A program made the translations under genes and the position numbers. From Ophiura sarsii (Eukaryota > Echinodermata > Ophiuroidea > Amphilepidida > Ophiuridae), in the NCBI GenBank assembly GCA_035610835.1, contig CM069441.1, forward strand, positions 102,049,606 through 102,113,605: a stretch of DNA of 64,000 nt, written 5' to 3'. The notes under the pieces are model-generated. The model made no database searches and was not told where the DNA came from. It saw nothing but the letters and a program-made list of their open reading frames with translations. Shown here piece after piece: positions 22,621 to 33,670 of this stretch; the stretch's first letter is position 1; every line of letters starts with the position of its first letter.

Positions 22621-22809
22621 TGAAGCTGTCAGGACTTTGCAGTCTGCCATCTGATATTAAAGAACCATCTGGCAACAAGTATCGGCCATTTTTTCTATTT
22701 GAAAATACAGGTATTTATGTCCTGAAAAAAGTTAAGAATTGGTTTTCAATCAAATCACCAATTTATCGGATATTTCTTTATATATTATCATATTGTGGAA
22801 AGCTGATGT

Positions 22810-23020
22810 GTTCCTTTCTGGGGGGGGGGGGAGGGGGGGGGGGGGGGCACTCATGTATAAAAGTTGTAATTATCTATGTGAATGTACTCTCAAAAACTAC
22901 CCTTAACTCAGATTCACAAAGAAGGAAAAAGTAACCCTTAATATATATACTCATATCAAAGGATACAGGTCCACAAGACGAAGTTTAGACTGAAATGAAC
23001 GTATGAAGTAATTGTGTGAT
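22810..23020 (+). repeat. Dispersed repeat with poly(G) edge
   Basis: Reverse-complement partner of 4840-5053. It starts in a G run (22820-22847) and contains ACTCTCAAAAACTACCCTTA and AGTTTAGACTG. Confidence 0.6.
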
Positions 23021-23058
23021 TCAGTTTTGTTAGTAAATTTGTCTTATAGGCCTAAATG

Positions 23059-23765
23059 TAGTGTAGAATTTCATTGAAATTACCTGATACACAAATGACA
23101 TCAATAGAATAGTGTAATAGTCTGCCAGCCAGTTGAGAACTCAAATGAAATTAGTAATAATGGTTGGGGTATTTGTCTGCTTAATGCGCCAAGGATTGTG
23201 GGTCATAGAGCGTGTTTCTGCTGGGACACTGCAAAAAGTTAGCGTTAATAAACGCTAAGTTTCAATCAGTCAGTTTTTAATCCCCCCTGTTTCTGCTCGC
23301 GATAAGTTACCGGTAAGTTTATCGATCCTAGTCGATGGGCCACAACATTTGACCTTTTGTAAAATCAAACAATGCCACCGCACCTGAAAAAGATTGCTTC
23401 ACAATAATATGTATAACCCAACGTGACACGGTTCACGGCGCAAACCGCTAAGAATCACCTTTCTGTTTCTGCTTGGTTTATTGCCGATTATTGCCGATTA
23501 TTGCTGGTTCCAAACCTGCTTTGTGGAGGTTTTTGGGATTACCAAAAATACCGATTATTGCCCGGTTCTGCCTGTTTCTACTGGGCAAACTTAGCGTTTA
23601 TTAGCGGTAACTTGCCCAGCAGAAACACGCTCTTAGAGTCTATGGTATTTGCCTTATAGAATGGGTAAATCATTCAATATTGCTGTTGAAATATAAACGT
23701 GTGGAATACATGAATAGCTGATGTTTTGGGATGGTGTGATGGTGCAGTAAATAGTGTTCTGGAAT
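23059..23765 (+). repeat. Dispersed repeat copy 2, split by an insertion
   Basis: Same sequence as 22340-22620, in the same orientation. It is split between GGGTCATA and TTAGAGTCTATGG by the element at 23208-23632. The two copies lie about 440 bp apart, so this is a local direct duplication. Confidence 0.88.
23208..23632. mobile_element. PIF/Harbinger-like MITE, 425 bp
   Basis: Ends GAGCGTGTTTCTGCTGGG and, inverted, CCCAGCAGAAACACGCTC. The empty site in the copy at 22340 reads GTCTTAGAG; here it is GTCATA-element-TTAGAG. This fits a 3-bp TTA target duplication with one change on the left (ATA). Three-base TWA targets are typical of PIF/Harbinger. It has no transposase. An inner palindrome GTTAGCG...CGCTAA is repeated near both ends. 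Confidence 0.8.
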
Positions 23766-24034
23766 CACCATGCGTTCCATGAATTAATTTGAACTACCCA
23801 AGCAAATAGCGCGCTATTCAATTACAGGGGTAGCGCTAGGATTTTAAACTAGGGTTTTTAGAACCCTTAACCCCATAAAAGTATGAAAAATAAGGGGTTA
23901 TTTTGGATTTTCAGCTCATTTATTGCGCCAAAATGAAAAAATATGCGCTAAACGCGCAAGAACCCCCAGTAGATCCCTGTATTCAAACGTGCCATCTGAA
24001 CAAGTGACACATATTGATCATCAATCATTAATTC

Positions 24035-25582
24035 TTGTATAGGTGGGGATTAAATAAAGGAAAGAAAATCAATTTGGACGGTACGAGAAACTTTGTCACT
24101 ATTCTGGTTTATGAACTACCTGCAATGTTATTCAAGACACAGAGAAGCATAGAACCATGTGCCAATGATCAGATTAGAGATAAGGTTTCAAATCACTGCC
24201 TCCTGTCAATTGCAAGATATTTACCTATATAGGACCCTCAACGTTTCCTTGGCTCGCTGATAACATTCAATGGTAAAGAAAAAGATGTGTATGACATGAT
24301 TGTGGGACAACTAAACAATAAATTGTACAATATTGAGCAATCGCTGGTTCGCAATGAGTTCAAATTGGCTATATACACCCGTTATTGTCTTCCTTCCTTA
24401 AGATTTTGCCTCACTGTTCATGATCTCACTAAAACCAGCCTCCAATATCTCGACCGTAAGGCTGAGCAATACTTGAAACGCTGGCTGGGGATCCCCAAAC
24501 ATGGGGCTAATACAGCTCTTCTGCATATGCATAGAGGTCTTAACATACAACGCATTTCTGATGTATATAGCCAAGCCCATTGCGCCTCATTTAGTAGATC
24601 CAGATGTAAAGCTGACAGCGTAACAAATATGGCTTGAGACCTTAAGCTTCAAAGAGAATCTGCCTGGCACCGAAAAATATCCATCACCAAACAATGTGAC
24701 CGTATTCATGGGCTTGCCACTGAGAACATGGATAACAACACATGAGGAGCCGTCAAACCCAGGATCCGGAGAGCCCTCAATGCGGAATCTGTTACATATT
24801 GGAAATCCGTTGTCGAGCCTCTCCTGAGCCAGGGTGAGACCGCCAAGTTGCTCGAAAAGTGCGAGTCAGATTTGACATGGAGATCACTGATATACAATCT
24901 GCCTAAAGGGATTCTTAAATTTGCCATCAATGCTTTAATTGATTCTCTACCGTCTTTCACCAACTTGAAACGATGGGGCAAACGACTTACGGACAGCTGT
25001 CCTCTCTGTCAGAGCAAAGGTACCCTGTTTCACATCCTCAACCATTGTCCACGAATGCTCAATAGATACTTATGGAGGCACAACAATGTCCTTCATATAT
25101 TACTCGCTGCCTTCAAAGACAGTGAAACATACAGGAACGGCGATCTAAGTATCTTTGCTGACATTGAGAACTGCACTATAGGTGGTGGAACCGTGCCTCC
25201 GTATGTCATTGCCACATCGCAAAAGCCGGACATCGTTCTGGTTTGGTCTACTGAGAAAAAAGTCATCCTCTTCGAATTGACCGTGCCATTCGAACCCAAC
25301 ATTATTAATGCCCATCAAACAAAGATCGACCGATACTCATCCCTGGTCTCTAACATAGCTGACACAGGCTTTGATTGCTCATTAATCGCCATTGAGATCG
25401 GCTCAAGGGGTTTGATTGACACGGACAATAAGAAGAGGATGACTAGTATCTTCAGGCAACTGAAAAGTTCCACAAAATATTCTGAACTCAAAAACAAGAT
25501 TTCAAAATCCGTTCTTACCTCTTCATATTCCATCTACAATGCCAGACATGAGCCGGAGTGGAACATCCATGAGCACATTTAG
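24035..25582 (+). pseudogene. R2/NeSL-type LINE ORF: RT thumb, zinc knuckle, restriction-like endonuclease
   Basis: From 24233 to the TAG at 25580-25582 one reading frame is kept, broken only by two TGA stops (24635-24637 and 24743-24745). The first part (FLGSLITF, RNEFKLAIYTRYCLPSLRF, LKRWLGIPKHG) is like the end of the reverse transcriptase and the thumb. After the second stop come a zinc knuckle, CPLC-x7-H-x4-C (Cys/Cys/His/Cys at residues 51, 54, 62 and 67 counted from the Met at 24848), an RHNNVL motif, and an endonuclease core KPDIV...KKVILFELTVPFE (PD at 127-128, Glu at 143). This order is that of LINEs with a C-terminal restriction-like endonuclease (R2, R4, Hero, NeSL, CRE clades). 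The palm with its catalytic Asp pair lies upstream and is missing or unrecognisable; 24035-24232 is open but diverged. The copy is dead. No rRNA sequence flanks it, so it is not at the usual R2 target. Confidence 0.85.
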
Positions 25583-25795
25583 ATTTATTTTGTGCCGCCA
25601 TGATAGTTTTTCATTTTGTTGTTTTTGTTTATAAATTCCGTTGTTTTGCTTTCTTTGAGTACTGTATTAATTTGTATGTTCTTGTGTTATGTAACTCCCA
25701 TGCCTGGGGTCAGCATAGGCCCTAGATGTTCTTGGGTTTGTGTGTTTGCTTCTTTATATTATTATAATAAAGATGATGAAATAAATAATACTGAA
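25583..25795 (+). repeat. Probable 3' UTR of the LINE at 24035-25582
   Basis: T-rich sequence follows the stop and ends near AATAAAGATGATGAAATAAA (about 25766-25785). The end is assigned by position and the A-rich tail only. Confidence 0.45.
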
Positions 25796-25876
25796 ATGGT
25801 AAATCGGCCAAAGTCTGTGAATCTACTATACTATAGTATAAGTGATCTTAAAATTTGCACATTTTCCACTCGTATA

Positions 25877-26129
25877 TGTGACCAGTCGCGTCAAAAAGGA
25901 CATGTTGTCGTCAAAAACAGTTTTGAGATAGAGGCCACTTTATTTAGTGAAATATAAAGAAAATAATAGAAACAAATATGCTTCTTCAAAACATATCTTG
26001 TGATTACAAAGTCTGATTACCGTCAACATGGTGTCATATCAAAGCTTAAAATGTGCTCTTTCAAGTCATATTACTAACTCAGATTTGACTCGGGCCGCCA
26101 ACATGTCCATTTTGATGTAACGGGTCACA
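25877..26129. mobile_element. TGTGACC foldback MITE with TA flanks
   Basis: The left end TGTGACCAGTCGCGTCAAAA continues to GGACATGTTG. The right end is its inverse, CAACATGTCCATTTTGATGT continuing to GGGTCACA. TA flanks both sides (25875-25876 and 26130-26131). It is 253 bp, with ends like those at 10133-10282. Confidence 0.8.
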
Positions 26130-26131
26130 TA

Positions 26132-27546
26132 TTACCCGTAGAAAACCATCAGAAATGGATATACACAGTGGGAGACAAAAGTATGATAAGAGCATCTCAG
26201 CTCCATATCAAGAAGATTTAATCACACTATTTTACACAGAATGTGTTACACAAATTATCAAGGGCATTGGCACCTGATAATACATTGATAAATTAATATT
26301 AAATTATTCAGATTTGGTCGTAGACCTTCTACCGTAAAAACTACTTATCAACCGACATTGGAAAGGTCAGAGTAATTATACCTAAGAACTTAAACTTAAG
26401 AGTGTAGCTCAAGATGAACTACAATTTTTAAAGATGGTCATATTGAAATATAAGATAATCCAATCTGGAGGATTGGGGCAGACAGCCAGCAACCCTACCA
26501 CCGATAATAGCCTATCAAGTGATAATTTCAAATAATTGATTTTCAGAACGGTAGATAACTAATTGTTATTTAATTTGTAAATGCACCAATTTGAAATATA
26601 AGATAATCCAATCAGACAGCCAGCAACCCTACCACATATTTAAATAATTGATTTTCTGAAGGTTAAAAAACTACTTGATGAGTAGAAACCAGTTGGCCTA
26701 ATTAATAGAGTACCAATTATACAATGAAGTAATACTTTTCTCTCAACTTAATGGTAAACTAAAGTAGGCCTATGGTAATACTTAATGGTAATACTTTTCT
26801 CTCAGCTTAATGGTAAACTTAATGGTAAACTTAATAATTTTCATTTACCATTTATAAATATTTCTGATGTTAAACAGTCAATAATTGGGATTTAAATCCC
26901 TGAATCTTCATATTATCCTCCAAACAAGTTGACAATGGGGAAACTTGTCTATTCCCCCCCCCCCTCCCCCTTTTAATTTTTTTAAAGGGAGGTGGAAGAA
27001 TTGATAATTCACAGGATATACACATTCGTCGTGGGCATGAATTACCAATTAGCATAAACGATTATCCCCCACCGAAGCTGAAGTGTATTGCAACTTCATG
27101 TGAGCTTACACTTACAAACATCATTATTGGAGCATTTCATTTCTAGAGAAGGAGAAGGATGTGAGGCCTATACTACTACCTAGCCATTGCTGTAAACACT
27201 GATGTATATGAAAAGTCACCCAGATTTATGGTTTAATCTGAGACTAATATTAGTCTCAGGTTTAATGGACAAATGATATATCATTATTCATTAATATAAT
27301 CTCCTACAAGATACTGATTAAACAGCATATAACATCATTATAATCGCTCATCCCTGATGAGTTTAATAGATAATTATCTGGCCTGATTTCATAATATAAG
27401 GCTAAACTCTGATAAGCCTTTGAGGATTATGATATGCCTGCATGCTGCACTATACATAATAAATATAACCATGATTATGTGGGCCATTCACCGCCACCCT
27501 TTACATAAGGGGGATATATTATGTTAATATCTACATGTAGTCATTA
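26132..27546. repeat. AT-rich non-coding stretch with small tandem repeats
   Basis: ATATAAGATAATCCAATC followed by ACAGCCAGCAACCCTACCAC occurs twice (about 26449 and 26596). TTAATGGTAAACT words are repeated at 26748-26835. A C-run lies at about 26945-26955. No gene is recognised. Confidence 0.5.
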
Positions 27547-27768
27547 CTCTAAAACAAATTTAGTCAAAATGACTAGAATCTAGTAAAGTCATCTGATCCA
27601 GCGATCTAGTCAAATTTAGATTCTGGTCAAATTTGGACTAGACCAAATCTAGCTTATAGTCCAAATTTGACCAGAATCTAGTCAAATTTGACTAGATCGC
27701 TGGATCAGGTATGACTTAACTAGATTCTAGTCATTTTGACTAAAAAAAAGACTAATTATTTAAGAGTG
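27547..27768. mobile_element. ACTAGATT-rich foldback MITE
   Basis: CTCTAAAACAAATTTAGTC on the left and its inverse GACTAATTATTTAAGAGTG on the right enclose a near-complete palindrome. TAGTCAAATTTGACTAGATC-type words are mirrored about the centre near 27655. TA lies at the outer ends. It is 222 bp and non-coding. Confidence 0.8.
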
Positions 27769-27994
27769 TATCAATAACCACACCAGGATTCCAATACTAA
27801 ATACTCGAACTAGATGGCGTAAACAATGTCCTCATTTCAACTGCATGATTGGTTAACACTAGTATATTATCATATGAGTTATTGAGTTGTAACACTATAA
27901 TGTGCTGGAGGAGCTACCCGATTCGCCAAATCTTAAAAAATATAGTAAAACAATTTAATACAAAGTTAGAATCAGGATTTTTAATTTAACTCAC

Positions 27995-28358
27995 CATCGA
28001 ACTGCGGCTAATCAGCTGGTCTACCTGGACATCCAAACATAAAACTGATCCAATGAAATCCTCGCACTGGTCAGTGTGGTTAGCTGTTGTTTCTTCCCCC
28101 GGAGCTTGTCTTCCGGAATGACTATCGTCGATTTCTTCACGCAAGCATTCTTTGCTAATAATCATTAGAAAGCAGTGATGAATAAAGCCACACATCTTTG
28201 TTTCCACACCAGCTTGGATGAATCTGCAGCACCTTGCTTCAAAAGGTTCGAAATTTATATCTTTATTGACTGCTTGATATCCACCCCTACCACCTCGACC
28301 TTTCACGATGATGGTGGCACAGGATGCCTGAACGGCCGCATTACGCTTGTACCGTGCA
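27995..28358 (-). CDS. Probable internal exon of an unknown cysteine-rich protein
   Basis: On the minus strand a 364-base segment is open throughout. It ends at a strong donor (ATG|GTGAGT, exon end 27995, followed in frame by TAA) and begins after an acceptor-like TTTTTGTTTTCAG (exon start 28358). The product has mixed-composition, gene-like codon use and about eight Cys, with segments KGRGGRGGYQAVN, DINFEPFEARCC, KMCGFIHHC and TDQCEDFIGS. This looks much more like real coding sequence than anything else in the window outside the LINEs. I do not recognise the family; a secreted or cystine-rich protein is a guess. The acceptor lies in the terminal repeat of the MITE at 28357-29494. Without the MITE the frame would run back to a TAG, adding YQQEDT before RYKRN. 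Other exons are not identified. Confidence 0.5.
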
Positions 28359-29494
28359 CTGAAAACAAAAACTAGCATTCCCTACTAGAGAAAAGTTAGT
28401 TGAAACGATGTCTGTATCTACTAACATATACTAGTAGAGCTTGGCTGAACTAATATACATATATTAGTACGGCAGGCGGAACCAATTCGCCAAACTAATA
28501 TTTTGTTAGTTGAGCAACTAGTTCGGCCATGCCAAACTAGAATTTTGGAGCGTCCTACTAATATTCTGGGGTGCCCTACTAAAAAAAAATCTAGTTAAAA
28601 TGGTGTCTCCTTCAAATAACTTTTCCTAATAGTGCCAGCCCTACAAGCTTTTCTACTAGTTTAACTAGTTGCAGCTAGCTGAACTATAGTTGCTCAACTA
28701 TGCTCAACTAGATGCTTGTACTAGCGTTTCTAGCAGTTTTATATGGTCTACACGTGAAATATACTGTTATGGCTATGTAGGGCTTGCTGCATGGCTTTGA
28801 TCTGCTTGCTGCATGGCTTTGATCTGCAAGAAGAAACAACAACAAAAACAGATTAAGTACATTATTGAAAATTTGCTACAATTTCCAAAACCGGAAGATC
28901 TTTATTTCATTCAACTTTAACAATGATGAATTTTGATGAATAACTTTTATATAAGCTTACTTTACTTATCACATAGACGATAATTTAAATTACGCCATGG
29001 CTGCAATAAACTCCCAACTTTAACCTACATCACTACGTCTACGTCTACGAGTTTATAACGATGTGTTTTTGTTTTAAATACAATCTTGGATTTTACTCAC
29101 TTTTGCGACATCTTTATCTCAAAAACGTGCAGCTGCAAGTGAAATGAATGCATCGCCGCCGTTACGTCTATGACCAAATTGACCACCACGCACGTGCGGC
29201 AACTTCTTTAGTGCGGCACTCTCGTCCGGCATCTGGTACGGCCGAAAAAAATCGTAGGTCTGCCTTTCGTAGTCCAACTAATTTTCAGACATTAGTTCAG
29301 CAGCACAATATAATTGGTAGGGCGTGTCCAACTAAGGCGTTGCTACTATTCTTCATTTCATTCGTTGAAAAATTAGTTCGACCACGCACACTCTGCTAGA
29401 AGTAACATCATTACTAGTTCAACTCGGTTCAACTAAATGCCTAACTAAGAAATTCTCGTTCAACACCCCTAAAAACGAGTTTTTGTTTTCAGTG
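28357..29494. mobile_element. CACTGAAAAC MITE, 1.14 kb (copy with TG flanks)
   Basis: Ends CACTGAAAACAAAAACTAG and, inverted, GAGTTTTTGTTTTCAGTG. Both flanks are TG. The interior is rich in ACTAGTT/AACTAGT words near both ends, as in the copies at 33671-34832 and 45878-47038. No transposase frame is recognised. CACTG ends with a 2-bp duplication that is not always TA suggest EnSpm/CACTA rather than mariner. Confidence 0.8.
28781..28826 (+). repeat. Small tandem duplication (23-bp unit)
   Basis: GCTTGCTGCATGGCTTTGAT followed by CT is repeated twice in direct tandem within the MITE. Confidence 0.8.
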
Positions 29495-31711
29495 TGTCCT
29501 CTTGTTGGTACTACCATTGATAGCACCAATTATTTCAGTCTCAATTGCAAAAGAAATATCCCAAGATTCCAAAATAAGTCTATTTTACCGAATTAAAAAC
29601 GAGATCCGTTTGCAGCTCCGAATGGTTAATGAAAATAGAATATGAGCCCCGTTAAATTGTAAGCAGAAGTTAGCAGACTGCCGACCCAATCTATCTCAAT
29701 AAACCAAACGAGAAACAGGAACGGAACTTATTTTAAAATTATGTCCTAGGCTCTTGGTATGGAGACTGGGAAGCGAAAAGAGTCGAGCAAATCCAAACAA
29801 AGGACAAGTTTGCGGGCATGCACCCGGAAGTGGAACGTGAGTGGCCAACTGGAACCACGGGTGCCCAACAAACTTATTGAAGATAACAATTTCCGCTCCA
29901 TTGGCTAAAAGAGTTTAAGTTCTATGTGCTCAAACTTTATTATACAATAGTAAAATTTGAAATAAATAGCAATTAATTTTACTAAAGACTAGATTACAAC
30001 CTCTGAACCACTACACCTGTGAGCTGCTAGAAACTGCTCTTTTCAAAACTTTTATATTTTTATACTTTCTGATATTTTTGATATGCATGATAAGATTGCA
30101 CTACTTCAGGACCATATGTAGTAGGCCAAAAACCCATTATAACAATTTAAATTGTTAACTTTATTTGTTGGAAGTGGCTCTTTTTATTTCATTCTTTCCT
30201 TCCATCTTTTCTAACTTTCATTTCATTCAGCCAGCATGCTTATATAGGCTTTTTAAGCCTGGCCCGAGCAATTTGCTTGAGCATGGTCCCTTCAGGACCC
30301 AAGCGTGTGTCCGTATGGACCGACCGTGTAAACAAACAAACAGTTAAAAAGATGGTCAATCTTAACATTTACCCCATATTTCACATGAACGGAGAAACAT
30401 TTTAAGCGGTCAATGCATACAGCTCATCTCAAAATAAATAATGCATTTTCATCCAAATGTTTGCTCCAGCTGAAAACAATGTTACTAATGGACACTGTTT
30501 GGACTAGGCCAAGAAAGAAAGAAGTTAAAAAATCTGTCTCACATACGGTACCCGCACACATAAGTATGTGGAGTCACTTTTGCCGTATAACCCTACGCGA
30601 TGATCCCATTTTTTTTAATTGTCCAAAAAAGGGAGAAAAAAAATCGTTTCCAAAAGAGGAAAAAGAAAAGAAACGAATTTTCGCACTTAGCATAGCTATT
30701 TTTTTTTAAATAAAATAAAAATAAAATAAATCGCATATCGCGAAGCTATTTTTCCAAAATGTATGTGAAACGGACCTTTTTTTGTGTGTTGCCTGACAAG
30801 AAAACACTTGTCGTGACATTCTGACTATCTGCAGTAGCTCACTCACTCTGCTTGATTGGTCCACATGTCACCTGGACTCGTTGTGTATACACTGGTCAGA
30901 ATTCAGCATGCAGAAGATGCCGGTATTTCAATTCCATAAATTGATCTCACTTAAATGGAAATTGAGGATTAGATTATAATGAAAGTTCTTGTACCTAATG
31001 GATATTGCACTAAACTATACAGTTTGTTCATAACCAAATTGGTGAAAAATCACAAAATCGTTAACCTTGTGTGTATCCCTAGTGGATGCATGTGTCTTTT
31101 GATGAAAATGTTTGACACACAAATCACACGCACCGTTCTGCGACTTTCTTGAATTGAGTGCACTTACGTATTGTCAACAAGGCTCATCAGTTTTGTACCA
31201 AACAAACTATATATAAATATCAGTGTTGCTAAAATAGCAGTACAATTTGTCAAAAAAGTGTTATGTGTTTCCCTCGGGGAAATGGGTGTTGATGAGGCTC
31301 AAAAGGAGGGGGCAGCACCTTTTTTTTAGGGGAAAACAAAACATATGAGTCGTCTCAATTACTCTAATTTTTGTACCATTAATTTCTATTAACTTGAATT
31401 ATAAATGGAAGCCGTGGCATAGATAGGTTTTTCATATTGGGGGGGGGGGGGGGGGGGGGGGAGGGGGAATAAAAGTGATCCGACAAGGTCAACTTTTCAG
31501 AATTGCCGCCCAGTCAGAAATTTGAGAAGGGGGTGTCCCGTCAAGTCAGAAACTTAAGGGGGTGTTGACAATGTGCCGTCCCCAAACAAACCACGAATAA
31601 TCGAGCTCGATTACTGACAGCGCCAATCTCAACCAACACGACTCGAATATTGAGAGGGTGAAATCACCCCTCACTAGAGAGGGGGAAATCACCCCTCACT
31701 CTCCCCTCTGG
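29495..31711. other. Non-coding stretch with a diverged MITE and poly(G)
   Basis: At about 30504-30775 GGCCAAGAAAGAAAGAAG and AATCTGTCTCACATACGG are mirrored by ATGTATGTGAAACGGACC, a diverged relative of the 31772-32084 element. A poly(G) tract lies at 31440-31461, and a GGGGGAAATCACCCCTCACT segment is doubled at 31650-31700. No gene is seen. Confidence 0.45.
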
Positions 31712-31771
31712 CTACGCTGCTGAATGGAATGGTATATTGGTTTCATCATTAGATGAATGAATTTTTATACA

Positions 31772-32084
31772 AGGCCAAACAAAGAAGGTCTGTCTCAGGA
31801 GCCCGCCTGCATTGGTATGTGAAATGAGCTATGGCGCTTAGGTCTATGCGCTGAGGGCTAAAAAACCTCTTCTTTTTTTCTTTTTTCTTAGGATTTTTTT
31901 TCTTTCTTTTTTTTCTTTTTTTCTTTTTATGATTTTTAAAAAAAAGTTTTAAAAAAAAAGTTTAAAAAAAAATCAATCGCATACCTCAGCCTATTTTTAA
32001 AAAGAATAAATAAAAAAGAAATCGCACAGCACTTGCCATATTTGCAAAATGTTTTTGAGACAGACTTTCTTCTTTGTTTGGCCT
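31772..32084. mobile_element. GGCCAAACAAAG MITE (copy A)
   Basis: The left end AGGCCAAACAAAGAAGGTCT then GTCTCAG is inverted at the right end as TGAGACAGACTTTCTTCTTTG then TTTGGCCT (32056-32084). The interior is A/T homopolymer-rich. It is present in both duplicate copies, so it is older than the duplication. Confidence 0.8.
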
Positions 32085-32904
32085 AACAGTCAACTTCAAA
32101 TGTGTCTACATTACCAGCGGTATCTAAACAAATAGAAGTGTGAATGGCATCTGCTGCTCCAAATATAGGTCAGACAAACCAGATTTTTAAAATCAATTTT
32201 TATCACCTTAAGGACATAATGCCCCCATATTTTCCATTTTTTTGTAAAAATCTATAAAAATCTACTTCAAATTTGATAACAAGATATGATGTTTTTCATA
32301 ACCCAGCTATTCTGTAAGAATAATTTGATTACTGAAAGTAAGTTTTAGCTATGCGATACGTTGCATCGAATACCTTCCGACTTTCTCAGGCAACTAAACC
32401 TGTGGGCTGGACATAAAGAAGGCTATCGCTTCATGAAAGTGTTATCTGTATTATCAGAATTCCCCCCCCCCCCCCCCCGTTCAGTTTTAGGAACCTATCA
32501 GACACTTATTTGCTTTTGATGCAGAATATAAAAAAGGGGTAATTTGTGGATTGCATTTTTTTAAAAGTGACGAAAATAATAATTACTTAGAACCCATTAT
32601 CAGTTACCAAATCAGGACATGAGAACAAAAGCTTAGAAAATGCCTTATTTTGCAATTTTTTTGCTCCATTTCTCTGGATAATTTTAAAAGCTTTGCTGAC
32701 AAGGTTTAACTTTTGGCCTGATGATATTTTACATTAGTTGTCGATGCTGCCATGGCATTAAAGTGAAACTGTACCTCTCTCTATACATAATCTACATTAT
32801 TTCAATTCCAAACAAGCAATAGATGAACTTGATATAGGAAAGGGAAAATGTTTCTTTTATAAATGAGCCATGATTTAAAAAAGCTGCTGTAAATATGTAT
32901 CAAT

Positions 32905-33150
32905 TAACCCAAACGCCCCTGAGTACTCCAAAATACTCCAAGCAAGCCTATCTCCAAGCGCATGTGCGGACGGTTAACGATTACGTAATCAACCGAGCCT
33001 ATATAGTGAGCACAGTATACTGCCCGAACGAGTAGTTGAGAGCTGTGGATTGTGTATGGACGCTGTGAAAAACGAAGAATATACGCAATTACAAAATACA
33101 ATACCCAATCTCTTTCAATTTTCAATATTGGCAAACACAAAATAAAAACT
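32905..33150 (+). repeat. Diverged SINE-family copy (copy A)
   Basis: CTCCAAGCGCATGTGCGGAC, ATTACGTAATCAACCGAGCC and GAACGAGTAGTTGAGAGCTG match in order the 5' part of the repeats at 34903-35165 and 56096-56370. The tRNA-like B box is lost. The same frame with the same translation at 45105 is due to the duplication, not selection. Confidence 0.6.
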
Positions 33151-33670
33151 GAAATTATGGGTTGGTCTGCAGGGGTCGCATTCTGACGCGTCTGCGCGTC
33201 CTAGACCTCTCACTTTCTAATAGTGACGCGTCAGGTTTCAAATTGGAAAGACTTGGGGGTCCCGATCAAAATTGAAGGGACCCCTTAAATTTGAAGATGT
33301 ATGGAAATGGAAACCTTAAGAAATTCTGTACATTACATATCCATCCTTTCCTCACAATATAAATTCATTGAAACTGCCCATAAAAAAGTAAAATTTTCAA
33401 ATACCCAAACTTCAGGACCCCTCAATTTCTTGGGGGACCCCTTAAATTTGTTTTTGGAAGTCCTACGGGGTCCTGAAAAATGTCATGGGACCTCTCACAT
33501 TTTTGATCCAGTGCTATCCCTGTTGGTCTGTCCTGTATGACATTTTCTTCCCTTGAACTATTCATCACATTGTTTTTGATTTGGTGTAAAAAGCTTGGGA
33601 CCATTACAATAGTATCAGCCAGAAATGGAATATTGTCATCATCAGTAAAGCATTGCAGTTTGTTATACTA

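Noticed and set aside
23423..23659. 78-codon frame
   Set aside because: It lies inside and across the right end of the PIF/Harbinger-like MITE.
32904..33140. 78-codon minus-strand frame with an identical translation at 45105-45341
   Set aside because: The identity is due to the segmental duplication; the sequence is a SINE-like repeat.
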